This document shows, piece after piece, positions 36,133-48,733 of a stretch of 64,000 nucleotides of DNA (positions within the stretch are counted from its first letter, which is position 1; every line of letters starts with the position of its first letter). The DNA comes from Nymphaea colorata (taxonomy: Eukaryota > Streptophyta > Magnoliopsida > Nymphaeales > Nymphaeaceae). Location of the stretch: positions 15,726,802 through 15,790,801 of the forward strand of contig NC_045148.1 of assembly GCF_008831285.2 (NCBI RefSeq), written 5' to 3'. The position numbers were made by a program, and so were the translations under genes. The notes under the pieces are model-generated. The model was given only the letters and a program-made list of their open reading frames with translations, did no database searches and was not told the origin of the DNA.

Positions 36133-39100
36133 GTCTTTTGCATACGAAGTTTGCTTTCCATGGTCCTGTATGTGTGGGTTTCTCCATGGTTTTCACATAC
36201 ACATGCATTCGTGCATACCCAACACTCACATGTCTCTTCGTTAGCAACACGAAAATGGCGTGGGGAAGAAGCAACATCTTGGTCTCAATTTGAGGTTGCT
36301 TTCATTTTCTTTTTCAGTCAGATTGACACCAAATGTCAATAGTTAATTGTTTTTGCTTCATTTTTGTGAACTTATCATGCTTAGTCAAAGCATCTTTTTC
36401 TTTTTGAGAGGGTTAGGCTTCCCATCACGACTTGAGATACCATGTATGGTCATACATCAATGGTCACTTGTATCATAAAGGCCTTGTCTTTTAGTATTCA
36501 AAGTGCTACCATTCAATCATTTCGATCATGTTAGTTAACTCTACCTATCAACGCTAGAAAATGGCGAATAGAGGGGCCAGTATGCGATGACACCGTGATT
36601 TTATAAATTAATTGTATTGAAAAATTAAGGGAAAAAAAAATGGAAGAACTGCTTTGGACGGAAAATTTCGAAGAAGCTGATCATCAAGATTAAAATCTTT
36701 TCCTTAAGTGAGAGAAAAGCATATAGCTTCTTCTTCCTAAATGGTATCAAAGCCTTCTGTCTTCCAAGCTGCATCTCTAATTCTCATCTTGTCCTGGAAT
36801 TTAGATATGCTAAAGCAATCGCATGTGTGATCAAAGTATAAGACCGCTAATTTAATGGGGGCAGCTTGCAAGGGCAGTTCCACTACTAGGGTCGACTACT
36901 GATGCGCTAGAAGGATCTGCCAACTTTTAAACACATCACTCTGTTTTAGGAAGAAGATGAGAAGGTTACAAAATCAAATCCTACTCATCTAAGCGGAAAA
37001 GGGAGTTGGGTGCATTTCTTATGAGTCGAGAGGGATCACTGTTTTTACCTACTAGAGACCAGCCAACTGTAGCTGCTAATCGAAGCTGCGCTGTTCCTAT
37101 TTGATGAAAACTCCCATCCAATTTAACCCAATTGAATTCTAAACATTCTGTAACATTACTTCAAGGCCAAGATGATTCTGGTCGACTCATCAATTGAAAT
37201 GTTTACTTGGTTAATTTATCTATTGTCTGTTTGTTTGCTGTGCAGAAGAAAATCACCAATTTGCTGATGGACAAGGTATATCTTTCACGATTGCCATGTT
37301 CTCGTTGTCTCTTGATCTGAAACCTTACAAATTCCTTCCCTTTGCATGCCCACTAAATGCAGCCTCTTCATTGCTTCAACTTTACGTCATCTTGTCGTGC
37401 TTCCACTTGAATGCCTTAAGCTAACCTGTCCAGCTGGGTCTCCGGTGTGCCCATTGTGGGCGAAAAGTTTGCATGCTTTCTAAACGTCGAAAATAAAGAA
37501 ATGTACAGTCAAAATAACTGCCCCGTTTATGTATTTATCATGGGATACCCACTTCTCTGTTAAATGTGAAAGTATACAAAAGTGGTGGTACCTTTTGTAC
37601 AGCATTTCTAAGTTCAGCGGTCAAAAATTTCTGCTTGATTCCATCTTCCTTTTGTTTAAAAAAAAATTATTTTAGCTGTTTGCACCTTGACAGACAAGTA
37701 AAGGCTTTCCCACAGATATGTATCCGATATGGTTGTAGGTCTAAAATGTCAGCAACTAATAAAAAGACCAGACCATCTTAAAGCCACATTGTGGAGGATA
37801 AACTTCTATTTTTTATGTATTACCTTTCATGTCATCATCCCAATAAGGTGGTATTCCTCATTGACTGGCTAACTGAAGCTAAGCTTCAATTCCTGGATGA
37901 TGGTTAGCCATGAAATCGTATATTAATGCTCTTTCTTCTTGAAAAGACGTGCAAAACGAAAAGACATTAATAACAATAATAGTGGAGGAGGAATTGCACC
38001 TGTATGTGAAAAGTTCGAGTGTTTTTGACCATATCATTGAGTTCAGAAGTTTGTTCAGGAAGCGTCAATCGATGAAACAGTCACTTTCTATAAACTTGCA
38101 GTTAAAAATCGTGAAATTGTAACTGGTGCTGTTGTTTTCTTATTACTCGACCTGCCATTTTTATCATGGCCTGAAATGTTTCTGGCTGTTAGCAACCGTC
38201 GGCTGATGATAAAATTTTTACAAACCAGGGAAATAGTGATCTGGGTATTTCTAGTCATGTCATGGATCATGCAGATTTACAGTCTCCTCTGTAATTTAAG
38301 GACAGACAACTTGTCATCTTTTTAGCTGGAGGATTCTCAGCATGACGGATTTCTGTCCATATTAGAATGACTCTATATGCTTTAGGTCATTCATCCTACA
38401 CAGAGGTTGCACATGTGACGGGCTGGAGGATGCAAACAGCTCTTGGATCCGTAATGACAAAAAAAAACTAGCAAATATGTACCGGGGATTACATGGTACT
38501 TGAAATGAAATCTGAAAGAAGAAAATGTAAGAAAGGCATAAGGAAAACTACGTAAAAGGTTCACAAAAAGGATTAAAATAAAGAAATGAGTCTTGGACCT
38601 TTATTTTCCTAATGGATTTCTAATAAGAGCTCACTTTTTACCATTATAATATCGGTGAGGTTAAATGATAAATAAGTTTTCCTTTCCTTATGGAAGTGAA
38701 AATACTTTTAAACCCGAAAGGATAATATTAAAAAAAAATTCTAAGGATTCACATGCATCAAAATGATTACAATATAATTGTAACTGGAGCTTCTCATTTG
38801 GCAGCTGCCTGCAAGAGTATTACCCATATCAGGGAGTTGAAAAAAGTGATTTAATTAATTTGTTTTCGAGAATATGGATTAAAAAGTGGCCTTTCTGGTA
38901 GAAATTTCCAAAGTTTTTATCTTTCTATTATGAGGCAACCAAATAAAAGAGTCTACAGATTATGTAAAAGTTTGCTATGAGAAGATATAGCGTGTTTTAA
39001 CTGTTAAAAACAGTAAACTAAGTTTTGAATTTCAAAATGTTTTCTTGTCACATTCTGTGCATGTTAACCAAAGGTCTTCGAGCTCCGAAGTTGCTAATCA

Positions 39101-40370
39101 TTTTTGTGGACGATGCAGAAACCTGCCAAAGTGTTAGGCCATTTCAAGTGGGTTCTGCCCACTTGCCCGGCTGCTTGATTTCCGAAGTCCCAATTTCCTT
39201 TATCCAGTTAACATGGTTTGTCTTTTCTTTTTTTGTCCTTTTTCCAAAACCGAAAAATCATTTACGGGGTGAAAGTTGTAACTGCGTTGAGCTTTCTTGC
39301 TTAGCAGAACAAGCATCATAAAAGCAAGCAGGAAAAGGAACCTGTTAACTAGAAAAGAGGAATTGTCGTTGATGAAATTTTATTTTGATCTGGCTTAACA
39401 TCGGTTGATCATGGCCCGCTAATGGAAGATGATGAAATAAGCAATGAAGAAAGCTTGAAGCCTAAAAGAGATAGGCCTAGGTACCCAAAGTGCCAATTCC
39501 ATTCTTATCAAACATAAGTACAAGAACTTCACCATCAACGTCCACACCTGTCCATCCATAATTGGATGTCTTGTCAATACTTTTAGTTGTCCCCATCCCC
39601 TGCCACAGACAAGTGCCCCCATCCTTCACCACTATGGCCTAGGGCCTTTAAAATAATACTAAAAAGGATCTCTACCTGTCCAGTGAGAAAAATATGATAA
39701 ACTAAGACCAAATCACTCATCATTTTGAGACCAAACAGTAGTTGCTAGGAATATGGGAACAGTACAATGAAGTCAATTCTAGCAGACCATCAAATTTGTC
39801 TCTAAATTTGATGCAAACTTGATGGTTTTGAACATGCCATCAATCAGAAGCCAAAAAAAAAAAAGCAGGGAAAGAAGTGGTCATCTAGAACAGGACACCT
39901 GTCTTAACTTGGATGACTCGACTTCTCGTGTTAGACTGGCTGATATCATGTAGTGATTTTAGCATCTGAAACGAAGACAGATTAGGCAAACAGGATGGAA
40001 CCAAGAATGAAGAGTATAAAATATTTTGTCCAGTCAAACACGTTTCTTAACAACGCATATCTAGTAAAACAAGAAAAAACCAATGATCCCAATTCCATAC
40101 AGGAGCTGGTCTGTGTTTCACTATCAACGGCCCACATCCCCGTCTTCCTCCTCGATGGGTATCCTATATTATTTCAAAATTTAAAAGCCTTAGGAGGCGA
40201 AAAGAAAGAGGCAAAAAAAAAAAAAGGAAAATTTCATTCTGTCCTTGGTTTTCTTGGTCCTTACCTCTTGGTTCAGTCTAGCTCCTAAATGAAGTGCTGT
40301 CTCTCCAGAATTCGTATTATTGTTCATAGGGTTGTACCATGCTATATGGTCTATATGGCCTTGTACAAGA
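36133..40370. other. Intergenic region between hydrolase and MYB62-like gene
   Basis: AT-rich, with many short open frames but none with recognised motifs or consistent splicing. A small splice-bounded block at 37247-37276 could be part of an alternative 3' end of the hydrolase transcript, but nothing else supports it. Confidence 0.6.
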
Positions 40371-40373
40371 TCC

Positions 40374-40380
40374 TATAAAA
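40374..40380 (+). promoter_or_regulatory. TATA box of the MYB62-like gene
   Basis: TATAAAA in the context TCCTATAAAATCC, 72 bases before the ATG at 40452. That leaves room for a 5' leader of about 40-45 bases. Confidence 0.6.
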
Positions 40381-40451
40381 TCCTGGCAGAAGCTTTCCTT
40401 TCTCCAGAGGTAATGCTTTTTGGGATAGGCATATTGGGCATTGAAGAGTGA

Positions 40452-43043
40452 ATGTGGAACATGGACGGCAGGTTTCAAAAGATCAGCAAGATTGGCGGTG
40501 ATGAGACCGAGCTCAGACGAGGCCCTTGGACTCTCGAGGAGGACACAATTCTTATTCATTATATTGCTTCTCATGGGGAGGGGCGTTGGAATATGCTGGC
40601 GAGGTGCTCAGGTAATAAGCAAAGACTCGAAGATTAAGGCCTTACCACGATTTTATTTGCGTGCGTGCGTTTTGTTTTGTCTTTTCATTTCTCTGCTGAT
40701 CATGGAACTCGAGGTACTAATTCTGTGTTCTCTGACGTTCTGAACTCGTTGGTCTCTGTGTTTTCTTTGGTAGGACTTAAGAGAACGGGTAAAAGTTGCA
40801 GATTGAGGTGGCTTAACTATTTGAAGCCTGATGTTAAACGTGGTAACCTTACACCGGAAGAACAGCTCTTGATCTTAGAGCTCCATTCTAAGTGGGGAAA
40901 CAGGTAACATCATCACAGTCTTTTTCTTTCTTCGTTCCTCCCTTTCCTTAAGGATATGTGTGTGTGTGAGAGAGAAAGAGGTTCGTGATTCATGTTCTTC
41001 CTCATTATGCTTCTTCTGTGTACCATGATCGTCATCGTCAACATCATAAACCATCTTCATAATGACAACAAACAAAAAGTTAGTAGTGATGAGTTGATAC
41101 ATGTATCTTTCCTGCCCAATTTTTTTTTCTGCTGCAGTCTTTACTTTTTGTTCTACACGCTCCGCAAATACGATCCTGATTCTCTGTCGAGACTGCTGTC
41201 ACTGACTCACTGTTTTCCATCGCACTGTTTCTGTCATTCCTGTTCCTGCAATTATGCATCCACACGGCTACCCACATGCGTAGTCGACGGATAATGGCAC
41301 TGACTAATAAAAACATGTACGAATGATGATTTGCTTGCGCTCCGCTCAGACGGCTGACGCCATAACCGCACAACGAAGCCCTGGAAAAAGAAAGTTGTCG
41401 CTTAATGGGACAATTTGAACCGGCCCTTTGCTCCATGTGAAATCGTCGTTTTCTATTTCGAAGGGAAATCAACACCGAAGTTCTTTATTTTTCCTTCAAA
41501 TTTTATGATTTTTGTTGTTTATTTCGTGGTGATAATCGCTTCTGATGCTGTAAACAAGAACCCCCATTAACTAGGGGCTTGGATCTAAAAGTCCTTCAAA
41601 TTGAAGGAGGTAAAGAGCCCAGGTTTGCTTGGATCCAAAATACCTTCAAATTGGAGGAGGTAAAGAGTTCAACGCTCGAGATGCGTACTTCTGGTCATAA
41701 ACTGGTAAAGCTTGAACAGAAAAAAGAGTAGCGGGATTTGTTGCACTATTGCCATTAAATAAGATCCAAGTTCCAGTCTAAAACTTGACCATCGAGTATA
41801 GCGATCAGGGTGGATCCATGGAATTTAATCACAAATACTTGCTGCTCTTTTCAGCAATAGTTCTTGCGATTTTCTTGTGAGATTTTCAAAAATTGATACA
41901 GTTCCAAGAGAAAAGGAAGATATTCTACGTCGACGTCGCCTTTGCTAAATATCGTCTTTTAGTTAGTTTCAAATTAATTTATCATGACAATAATGTTCAA
42001 AGATGTTGTCATTCTATTAGGTACTGTTTTTAGATTCTATATCAATTGTTATCACTACGTATTCTCAAAAAACATAACGATGTCGCCCCCGAGAACGATA
42101 TTTTCCTTTTCAAAGTTATCTCAATAGCTTACTTAGTAAAGAATATCTGCGCAATGATGAGGTTCATGACCACAGGTTCCACGGTTGCCAAGTTTCTGTT
42201 CTAAAACATGACTCTTCATGTTAACGACTATTCTTTTGATTGTCATCAATCATCATACGCGGTGATCCGTAATTCTTTATAGACTTTTCGCATCATTAAG
42301 TATATCATCATATATCACAGTTTCTTGCATTTATGAAAATAGAGGGATTACTGATTGCTTCCTAGTGCGTGCCATGTTGTTGTTCACTTTTTCATTTTGT
42401 TCTGTCGTTAAGAAAAAAGAACGCATGTCTAACATAAACGAAATTTTTGCGCTTTAGGTGGTCAAGAATAGCACAGCATCTGCCGGGGAGAACAGACAAT
42501 GAGATCAAGAACTACTGGAGAACAAGGGTGCAGAAGCAGGCTCGACAGCTACAGTGTGATGCAAACAGCCAGAGGTTCCGCGAGACGATCCGCTGCTTCT
42601 GGATGCCGCGTCTGCTCCAGAAGATCTCCACACCCTCCATGAATGGCAGCTCTGCAGCGTCAAGCTCCCCACAAGTCATGGAGACACCCCAACCTTCATC
42701 ATCATCATCCCTCACCATGTGTGCACCTGAGGAAGCCAACAACAAGGTTACCACAGTGAACTTCTCAGGATACAGTGGAGTGACCAACCAAGGGAACGTC
42801 AGTTCAGATTCTCAACTGCCCACAGTTTCAGAATTCCCAACAAGTCCCCACAGCCCGTTATCCAGAGGTTGTTACTTCAATGACTGTTATGATCCATTGA
42901 ACACCATGGCTGCCCCAAGTTGGAATGATGCAGTCCCTGACTGCCCATTGGGTGAGAGCACCTGGTTTGATGACTACATGTCAGATGGCCTATGGAACAT
43001 GGATGAGTTTATGTATGTAACACAGTACCAGAATGGCCTCTAA
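40452..43043 (+). CDS. MYB62: R2R3-MYB transcription factor, subgroup 20 (MYB62/MYB116-like)
   Basis: Nuclear DNA-binding regulator. Subgroup 20 factors act in stress and hormone responses, with MYB62 linked to phosphate starvation and gibberellin (family knowledge). Exons 40452-40611, 40774-40903 and 42458-43043 join with canonical R2R3-MYB phases to give 291 aa. R2 starts [19 protein letters not shown] (Trp26, Trp46, Trp66). R3 has Leu79 in place of the first Trp, then Trp98 and Trp117. [40 protein letters not shown] and [14 protein letters not shown] are diagnostic of subgroup 20 and nearest MYB62/116. [10 protein letters not shown] after the MYB domain is also shared. The C-terminus is Ser/Pro-rich and ends with an acidic aromatic segment ([19 protein letters not shown]), a likely activation region. 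An in-frame ATG at 40461 is an alternative start. Confidence 0.93.
41578..41677. repeat. 50-bp imperfect tandem duplication in MYB62-like intron 2
   Basis: Copies begin CTTGGATC at 41578 and 41628. Each contains CCTTCAAATT followed by GGAGGTAAAGAG. The first copy has the palindrome CCTTCAAATTGAAGG. Confidence 0.85.
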
Positions 43044-43500
43044 ATGGTCCTCTTCTGCGGCTGATAGAAGTTAACTACAGTAAAAATATGTGCCACCAAT
43101 TTTATTTATGAAGTTTGCTGAATGATATCAATTTGGCTTTTGAGTTCTCTTTTTTCCCCTTATCTTCAGGGCTCGTATTCATAACTAAGTGGCTACAGTT
43201 TCATGGTTCTTTTGTCACTGACGCCAGCCTCTTTCTTTACCAAAGCATGGGACTGGCACTAGAAGGGCTGGAACCCGCCACTTGGCGGCGTTTCTCTTCT
43301 AAAGATGCAATTGATTAATTTTAGAAAATTCTTGGTAGAAAAACGAGTGTCTGAAATGCATATAAAAAGTGGAAAACACGGAGGTGGTGGGACTCACAAG
43401 CACTGCAGAGGATCAAGTAACCTGCATGTTCACCACTACTAAGATGCTATCCATCAGTCAAATCAAGACGTATAGTCATTTCAAATGAGCAGAGATGCAT
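43044..43500. other. 3' flank of the MYB62-like gene
   Basis: It probably holds the 3' UTR. I see no gene. An open frame at 43115-43318 has no recognisable motif. Confidence 0.5.
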
Positions 43501-43791
43501 ATGATGTGGTATGTGATGGGAGATGTGCGGGATTCCTTCTACCTTACTTGGGTGTCTACTTTCTTTCCAGATATTTCTCCAACTAAAGTTCAAGCTGAGT
43601 TATTGCTTAAAGAGATCACAGAAGAATGGGGATCTGCACAATAGATGAAGATGCCCCACGTAGTTTTGGCGTTTGAGGCCATCACCGGCATGGCGGATGT
43701 CAAATCCATAGATCAAGTTGAGGACGTTGGGTTGTTGGTGGCACATGCATATGACATGATGGAAGAACATAAGATGTGTAACATCAGTTGA
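43501..43791 (+). pseudogene. Degenerate open frame of unknown family, one internal stop
   Basis: One frame runs from ATG 43501 to TGA 43789-43791 (97 codons) with a single TAG at 43642-43644. The peptides on both sides (FFPDISPTKVQAELLLKEIT before; VLAFEAITGMADVKSIDQVE after) have normal protein composition, unlike the AT-rich flanks. I do not recognise the family. It may be a decayed gene fragment or chance. Confidence 0.35.
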
Positions 43792-46000
43792 TTAATCAAT
43801 CAAGTTGAGCCAATCACATCAACCAAAAAGGATATCAAGCCTTATGGGGTATCGCCACGTGTACGGTAGCGCCTGGTTTTCGTGCTTATACGTGAGCACC
43901 GAAGCCCAATTGTGAAGTGCTTATGATCTCTCTCTCTCTCTCTCTCTCGCTCCAAATGATACTTGAGTTGCAGAAATACTTTGAAAGCCTGACTTAGCTA
44001 ACAAAACCAGCGAATCGGTGATCCAAGGACCTCAATGTAGTAGGGCCATTAAAAGTGAATGGTAGGCAAGCAGAAAGATAAAAAGGAACTCTTCCTCTCT
44101 CGCTCTCTTCACATGATACATATTTGCATAGAATGCATTCAAGATTTGCATGCTTAATAGATAATAATAAGATCATTTTCATTGGGGATCTAGGTACCTC
44201 GGCGTAGGATGATTAAAGCTTTGAATAATAGGAAAAAGCCAACACAGTAAAGAGATGAAGCATGCACCTCTCTCTATCTCTCTTTTCTGTGTGTATGTGG
44301 GTGTGTGCATGTCTGTTCATGACATAAGCCTTACGATGACTCCGACTGTTGGCATGATTAAATTAAGCCATATATGCATCCCTCCTTCCCCTCATAACAT
44401 CGGGCTTAGGATGGGTTCGAAAATTGCCATTCTTAAAAACTGTTATCCTGGACCGATAATAGTATGAGGTCACTGAAAGTTGCATTACAGATAATAGTAA
44501 AAAAACAGTAACCTCTCTCTCTCTCTCTCTCTTTCTCCCTCTCTCTCTCTCTCATGTGCGCATGCATGAGGAAGATGAACATGCATGCAGAGACATGCAT
44601 GGCGACAGCAGCAGAACTCACATGTATGGCCTGCAAAAGAGCACTACGCTCCCCACACAACTCATCACCCTATGGGCTTTAGGGGTCATCACCAACGCAC
44701 TAAACAAAGACAAATGAAGTAGGTGCAGCTATAGACGTTAGATACCTAGGAGATTAATTTGACCTTTTATAATTGCATTTATCTGATGCTGCTACAGAAC
44801 ACCTACTACTCTAACACAACCCATCTTAAGCCTAATGCACTACAGCAACACCATTGATTGATTCACACTGTAGCAGCGTCAACACATTATTGATTAACTA
44901 AACAGAGGGCTTGTCAAAGCATTTCCACCCATGTATACACACACGTTGAAACTTCGTAACTCATGATGTTGGTGGGATCACAAGTTGTGAGTTTAACTAA
45001 CCGTTTACTTCGGCGACCCGTAAGGTTTGACCAGGGAATCAATGGAAGCCCCCCTGCAATCAAGGGCATATACAGACTTTCAAATGCTTTGAAATTCTTG
45101 TTCAACACAGTAAGGAATTGATCGATGTAGGGTAGTTCTCCTAATCGCCATAGCCTGTCATGTCTTCTGTCATCTTCATGGCCTAAATAAACCCAAGTCT
45201 TACCTGTCCATGGTCAACAGTCACATGTATCGGCTGCTTTCTCGAAAGTTTCATGATTTTATCGGGTGGATCTGTGAAAAAAGAACGTTATATTCTGCCA
45301 AGAAATGTATCTTAATTAACTCGAAAATGTCATGATGTTGTCGCGATATTCTTATAGCTTTTCTTATAATATTTTCAGTCACAGGTCTCAATATTATTGA
45401 GTTACCTGAGCAGTAAAAGATCTCGTGAAACAAAAATATGCATGTGTTCTTTCTTTTTTTTTCCTTCCTTTTCATGGAAAGACTCAAGAGCAAATCAGTA
45501 CGCGGAGAGAGCCAGGAATTTAAATTATGGTGTGCAGGGGTCACTGACAGCAGTTGGAGGACAAGGAACAGGAACCGATGTCACCAACGGGCCAAGTTTT
45601 GGTGGAACCAGCCGATCCGATTTCCTTTGGTTTTCTAAACCAAACCGGGTCAGGCGAACTCAATTCTATATTTGAATGTAAAATGGGGTAAATGGTTCAG
45701 ACAGTTGTTGGTTTTGAGCTCAGGTGAGTCAGGTCCAATTATGGGTGCAGAACTCTATGCTAATCCAGGATCCATTTACTTACTGGATCCTATGTCCTTT
45801 ACCAGATCCAAAAACTTGGATTCCATCGTTAGGTCACATGTAGGGTAGACCAGACCTATTCACATCCTTACTGGAGAAGCTTTTTGTCTCCCTCTCCCTT
45901 TCTCTCTCTATCTATGCGAGCGTGTGTGTGAGGGTGTTTGATGGTTGCCGAGAACAAGAACAGCTTGTTCGATCTTTTCATTTCATGAACCGCCTGATTC
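43792..46000. other. Intergenic region with (CT)n tracts
   Basis: No supported gene. CT microsatellites lie at 43927-43948 and 44514-44553. Three CATGCATG motifs are clustered at 44561-44601. Confidence 0.6.
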
Positions 46001-46310
46001 TCTCAGGCTCTCAGCACCGTTCTCGGTGTGCACCTGAATGCATGGAAGAGAAGGTGCACGCACCATTGGAGGCGTCTGTTCCACTCAAATGGGTGTAAGT
46101 GGAACGCTGGATTCGGCAGATCAGAACCGGGGAGAATGGCTTGTTCATTGCGTTCTCCGTCCGTTCTTTTGCATATTGCAGGCAGCCGCAAAACCACTTG
46201 CAGGAACACTGCGTTCTTTAGAACGTAGTGCTACGCACTCAGAAAAAGCTTCGGTCGAGGGGCACAGCATTTGCATTGACGGTTGGCTTCGCCGCAGTTA
46301 GAAAAAATTC
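46000..46310. other. GC-rich island, all frames open, no recognised product
   Basis: Higher GC than its surroundings. Overlapping open frames occur on both strands (46003-46209 minus; 46028-46228 and 46038-46301 plus), as expected when GC content removes stops. No splice-consistent model or motif was found. Confidence 0.4.
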
Positions 46311-46660
46311 TGACCGATCGAGCGATCCGTGGGCACCATGATTCCACCATGTTGCATGTGTTGGGAAACTATCAAAATTACTTGTCATGGTTATCTCCAG
46401 TGTAAAAGATTATGGTTTAATCATTTACGGGGTTTCCTTTATCATCATAAAGAACCTGAATTGAATAGTGAGATCAACAAGCGAGCACCATGGCGCCACC
46501 AACAAGTGAAAGAAGTAAAAAGCCCGGTCTTCACACCTGGATATTCTGATCATTTTACACCTCGATGCGTGAACACAGGGTAGCACATACAACGAGGTTC
46601 GGCTTCAGATGCGTAAATGACTAAAATACCCTTCATACAAAAAATAAAAAGCCCATGTAA

Positions 46661-46676
46661 ATTGAATGGGAGCTGC

Positions 46677-46762
<86 letters not shown>

Positions 46763-46778
46763 CCAGCTCCCATTCAAT
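46661..46778. repeat. Foldback: 19-bp arms around an 80-bp (AT)n core
   Basis: The left arm 46661-46679 (ATTGAATGGGAGCTGCTTC) and right arm 46760-46778 are inverted copies with one mismatch. The core 46680-46759 is pure AT. The structure recalls a MITE with a microsatellite centre. Confidence 0.85.
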
Positions 46779-46810
46779 CAGTATCATTCTTTTATATGTA
46801 TTCTGTAATA

Positions 46811-46813
46811 ATG

Positions 46814-46849
<36 letters not shown>

Positions 46850-46852
46850 CAT
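46811..46852. repeat. Second palindrome with (AT)n core
   Basis: AATGTCATATATA at the left and TATATATGACATT at the right mirror each other. It lies 33 bases after the larger foldback. Confidence 0.75.
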
Positions 46853-47396
46853 TGAAAGTTGGGGTCATATCCACAGTGTGGGAGAAATATTCATGATAAC
46901 TAAGGGAGGTCATATGCTTTGACCTTATCCCTGAAAACAACATTTCACCATGAGTCCTAGTGGGCTAGCTCGCCTAGGTTCTTCTTGCTAGCATTTGGAC
47001 ATGGAACTCTCTTTTCAACATCTTATCAGTCCTTTCATGTCAATAAGACCCGTGAGGGGAATGAACTCTTTTCTTTCATTTCACAGGTTGGCATATCCCC
47101 TCTCAGCTGGGGGGTCGCCACAGTTTTGCGTCACTTTTCACCCGCGGCTGCCGTGTACCCCTCTTTTGCATGATTGATCTTTTTACCTTCTTTCTCGGTG
47201 GTGTGACTGTAAGTAAGAGTTCAACTGGTCACAATCATGGAACTCAGCAGCCTTAGTGGAAAGTTGCTGCTTTTTGTATTAAGTTCCAGTTGGGGTATAG
47301 AAAAATAGTTAAACTTTTCTTTTTCTTCCAATTGGTTGGACTGTGTGGGCTGGTGCCGTTGTTTGTTTTCCATGGTACTATTTTTTTTGTGAAGTG

Positions 47397-47399
<3 letters not shown>

Positions 47400-47446
<47 letters not shown>
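47400..47446. repeat. (GA)n microsatellite
   Basis: About 23 GA units, followed by a T-run at 47460. Long open frames crossing it are low-complexity translations. Confidence 0.95.
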
Positions 47447-47453
<7 letters not shown>

Positions 47454-47487
47454 ACTTTAGTTTTTTTTTTTTTTTGGTTGGTAACCT

Positions 47488-47619
47488 TTGAACATGTTTG
47501 GGAAGTTTCATTCTTTTCACCGTGAGAGAGAGGGGCAGAGGAAGAGCCACAAGCTTTTAGTGCCTGCAATTCTTTTTGCAGCTCTAGAACATCTTTGGAA
47601 GTTTCATTCTTCCCACCCT
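47488..47619. repeat. Two 38-bp diverged direct repeats about 94 bp apart
   Basis: Copies at 47488-47525 and 47582-47619 share GAACAT, TTTGG and GAAGTTTCATTCTT blocks. On the minus strand they read KNETSKD and KNETSQT in one frame. An acceptor-like TTATCTTCAG precedes the second copy on the minus strand. Confidence 0.6.
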
Positions 47620-48595
47620 GAAGATAAATCACATCAAGGAAAATCAAGTTATAGCAAGTAATACCTTGACTCGTTTCCTCTTTTTTGTTTGCTCTCTCTC
47701 TCAAGAGAGATAAATTCAGAGACGAGAAACAAAAATAACTTGTTGCCTGCAACAGTTAACCAATTGAATGCCATGGAAGCATTGAATATAGCAATAAAGG
47801 GAAAAGTTGCTTGTCTAAATTGGTTAACTGATTGCAACGACATCTGAATTCACTTGGAACTTATCATTATAACTATTGGACCCGTATCAATTTGTTCACT
47901 TAAATAACAAATAATGCTTATTAAAAATAGTCAGTACATAATATTGGCTTATTTGCCATTTCTTATGTAAAAAAAAAACCAAAACGTTTAAAGCGGTTGA
48001 AAAAAACGGAATTTTCAAGGATCGCATAATCAGCAGCAGGCACGGGCTGATAGAAAAGGATGTGAACAGCACTGAGAATTAGAGTCAACGTGGTAGATTT
48101 TAATCTGGAATGCTAGTTATTTGGCATCAATCGTCGTACACTTGACCCTTGGGTGAGGACAGTTTATACCACTTTGAAAAATTGTTCATGACGTAGAACA
48201 AATTTTCATATGAAGGCCAATTACTCAGTTCCTAATGATTACCTTTAATTCAAACTTACATTTGTAATCGAATATTCGAGATGTTGGAATAACAAACTTC
48301 AATCTGCATTAGTCGCCAATGGTTTGAAAGAAGCAACATGATGTAGAAAAAAGTAATCCTCATGAACATACATTCTCATTGATCTGCTACATCATTCTTA
48401 ATCATAAATGAACAGAAAGGGCAACCTAAGGTACAGAGAAAGCATGTACAGGAACCTCGATACATGTTGACAGATTTAAAAACTCCAAAGCCTTTTTCTA
48501 AATTTGATTTAAAAATTCGAAAGTCTCTCTAAATTAATAAACATTCATACACTGACACAAGTATAAACTTTTCTAGATCATGCAGGTAGCAAAAT

Positions 48596-48733
48596 TCATA
48601 GGGAATGCCCCTTGCATTTTCCCTTCATATGAACATGTAGAAAAGTATCTTCTTGCAATATTTTCCTAATTTCCACCATAATACTATCATCACTGCCATG
48701 TCTGCGTCCACCATTCGCCGCCTTTGTCTTCAC
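48596..48733 (-). CDS. Candidate 3'-terminal exon, unrecognised
   Basis: The acceptor GCTTTGGCAG at 48734 precedes 45 open codons and a TGA. The peptide begins VKTKAANGGRRHGSDDSIMV and ends KGKCKGHSL. It has coding-like composition but I do not recognise it. It could be the end of a gene that includes the exon at 49269-49329. Confidence 0.3.
   Translation of the reverse strand: MKTKAANGGRRHGSDDSIMVEIRKILQEDTFLHVHMKGKCKGHSL

Noticed and set aside
37247-37276. Splice-bounded 30-base block (KKITNLLMDK) after the hydrolase
   Set aside because: The hydrolase already ends with a good stop at 36132. A single tiny block is easily due to chance.
11685-43043. The two MYB genes as a tandem duplicate pair
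   Set aside because: They belong to different subgroups (MYB26-like and subgroup 20), with unrelated C-termini, and are 28 kb apart with other genes between.
46550-46943. Long open frames through 46.6-46.9 kb
   Set aside because: They are Ile/Tyr repeats translated from (AT)n microsatellites.
47221-47752. Minus-strand frames of 109 and 124 codons, possibly coiled-coil
   Set aside because: Most of the length is Ser/Leu repeats from the (GA)n tract. Only the short KNETS segment has normal composition and was reported as a finding instead.
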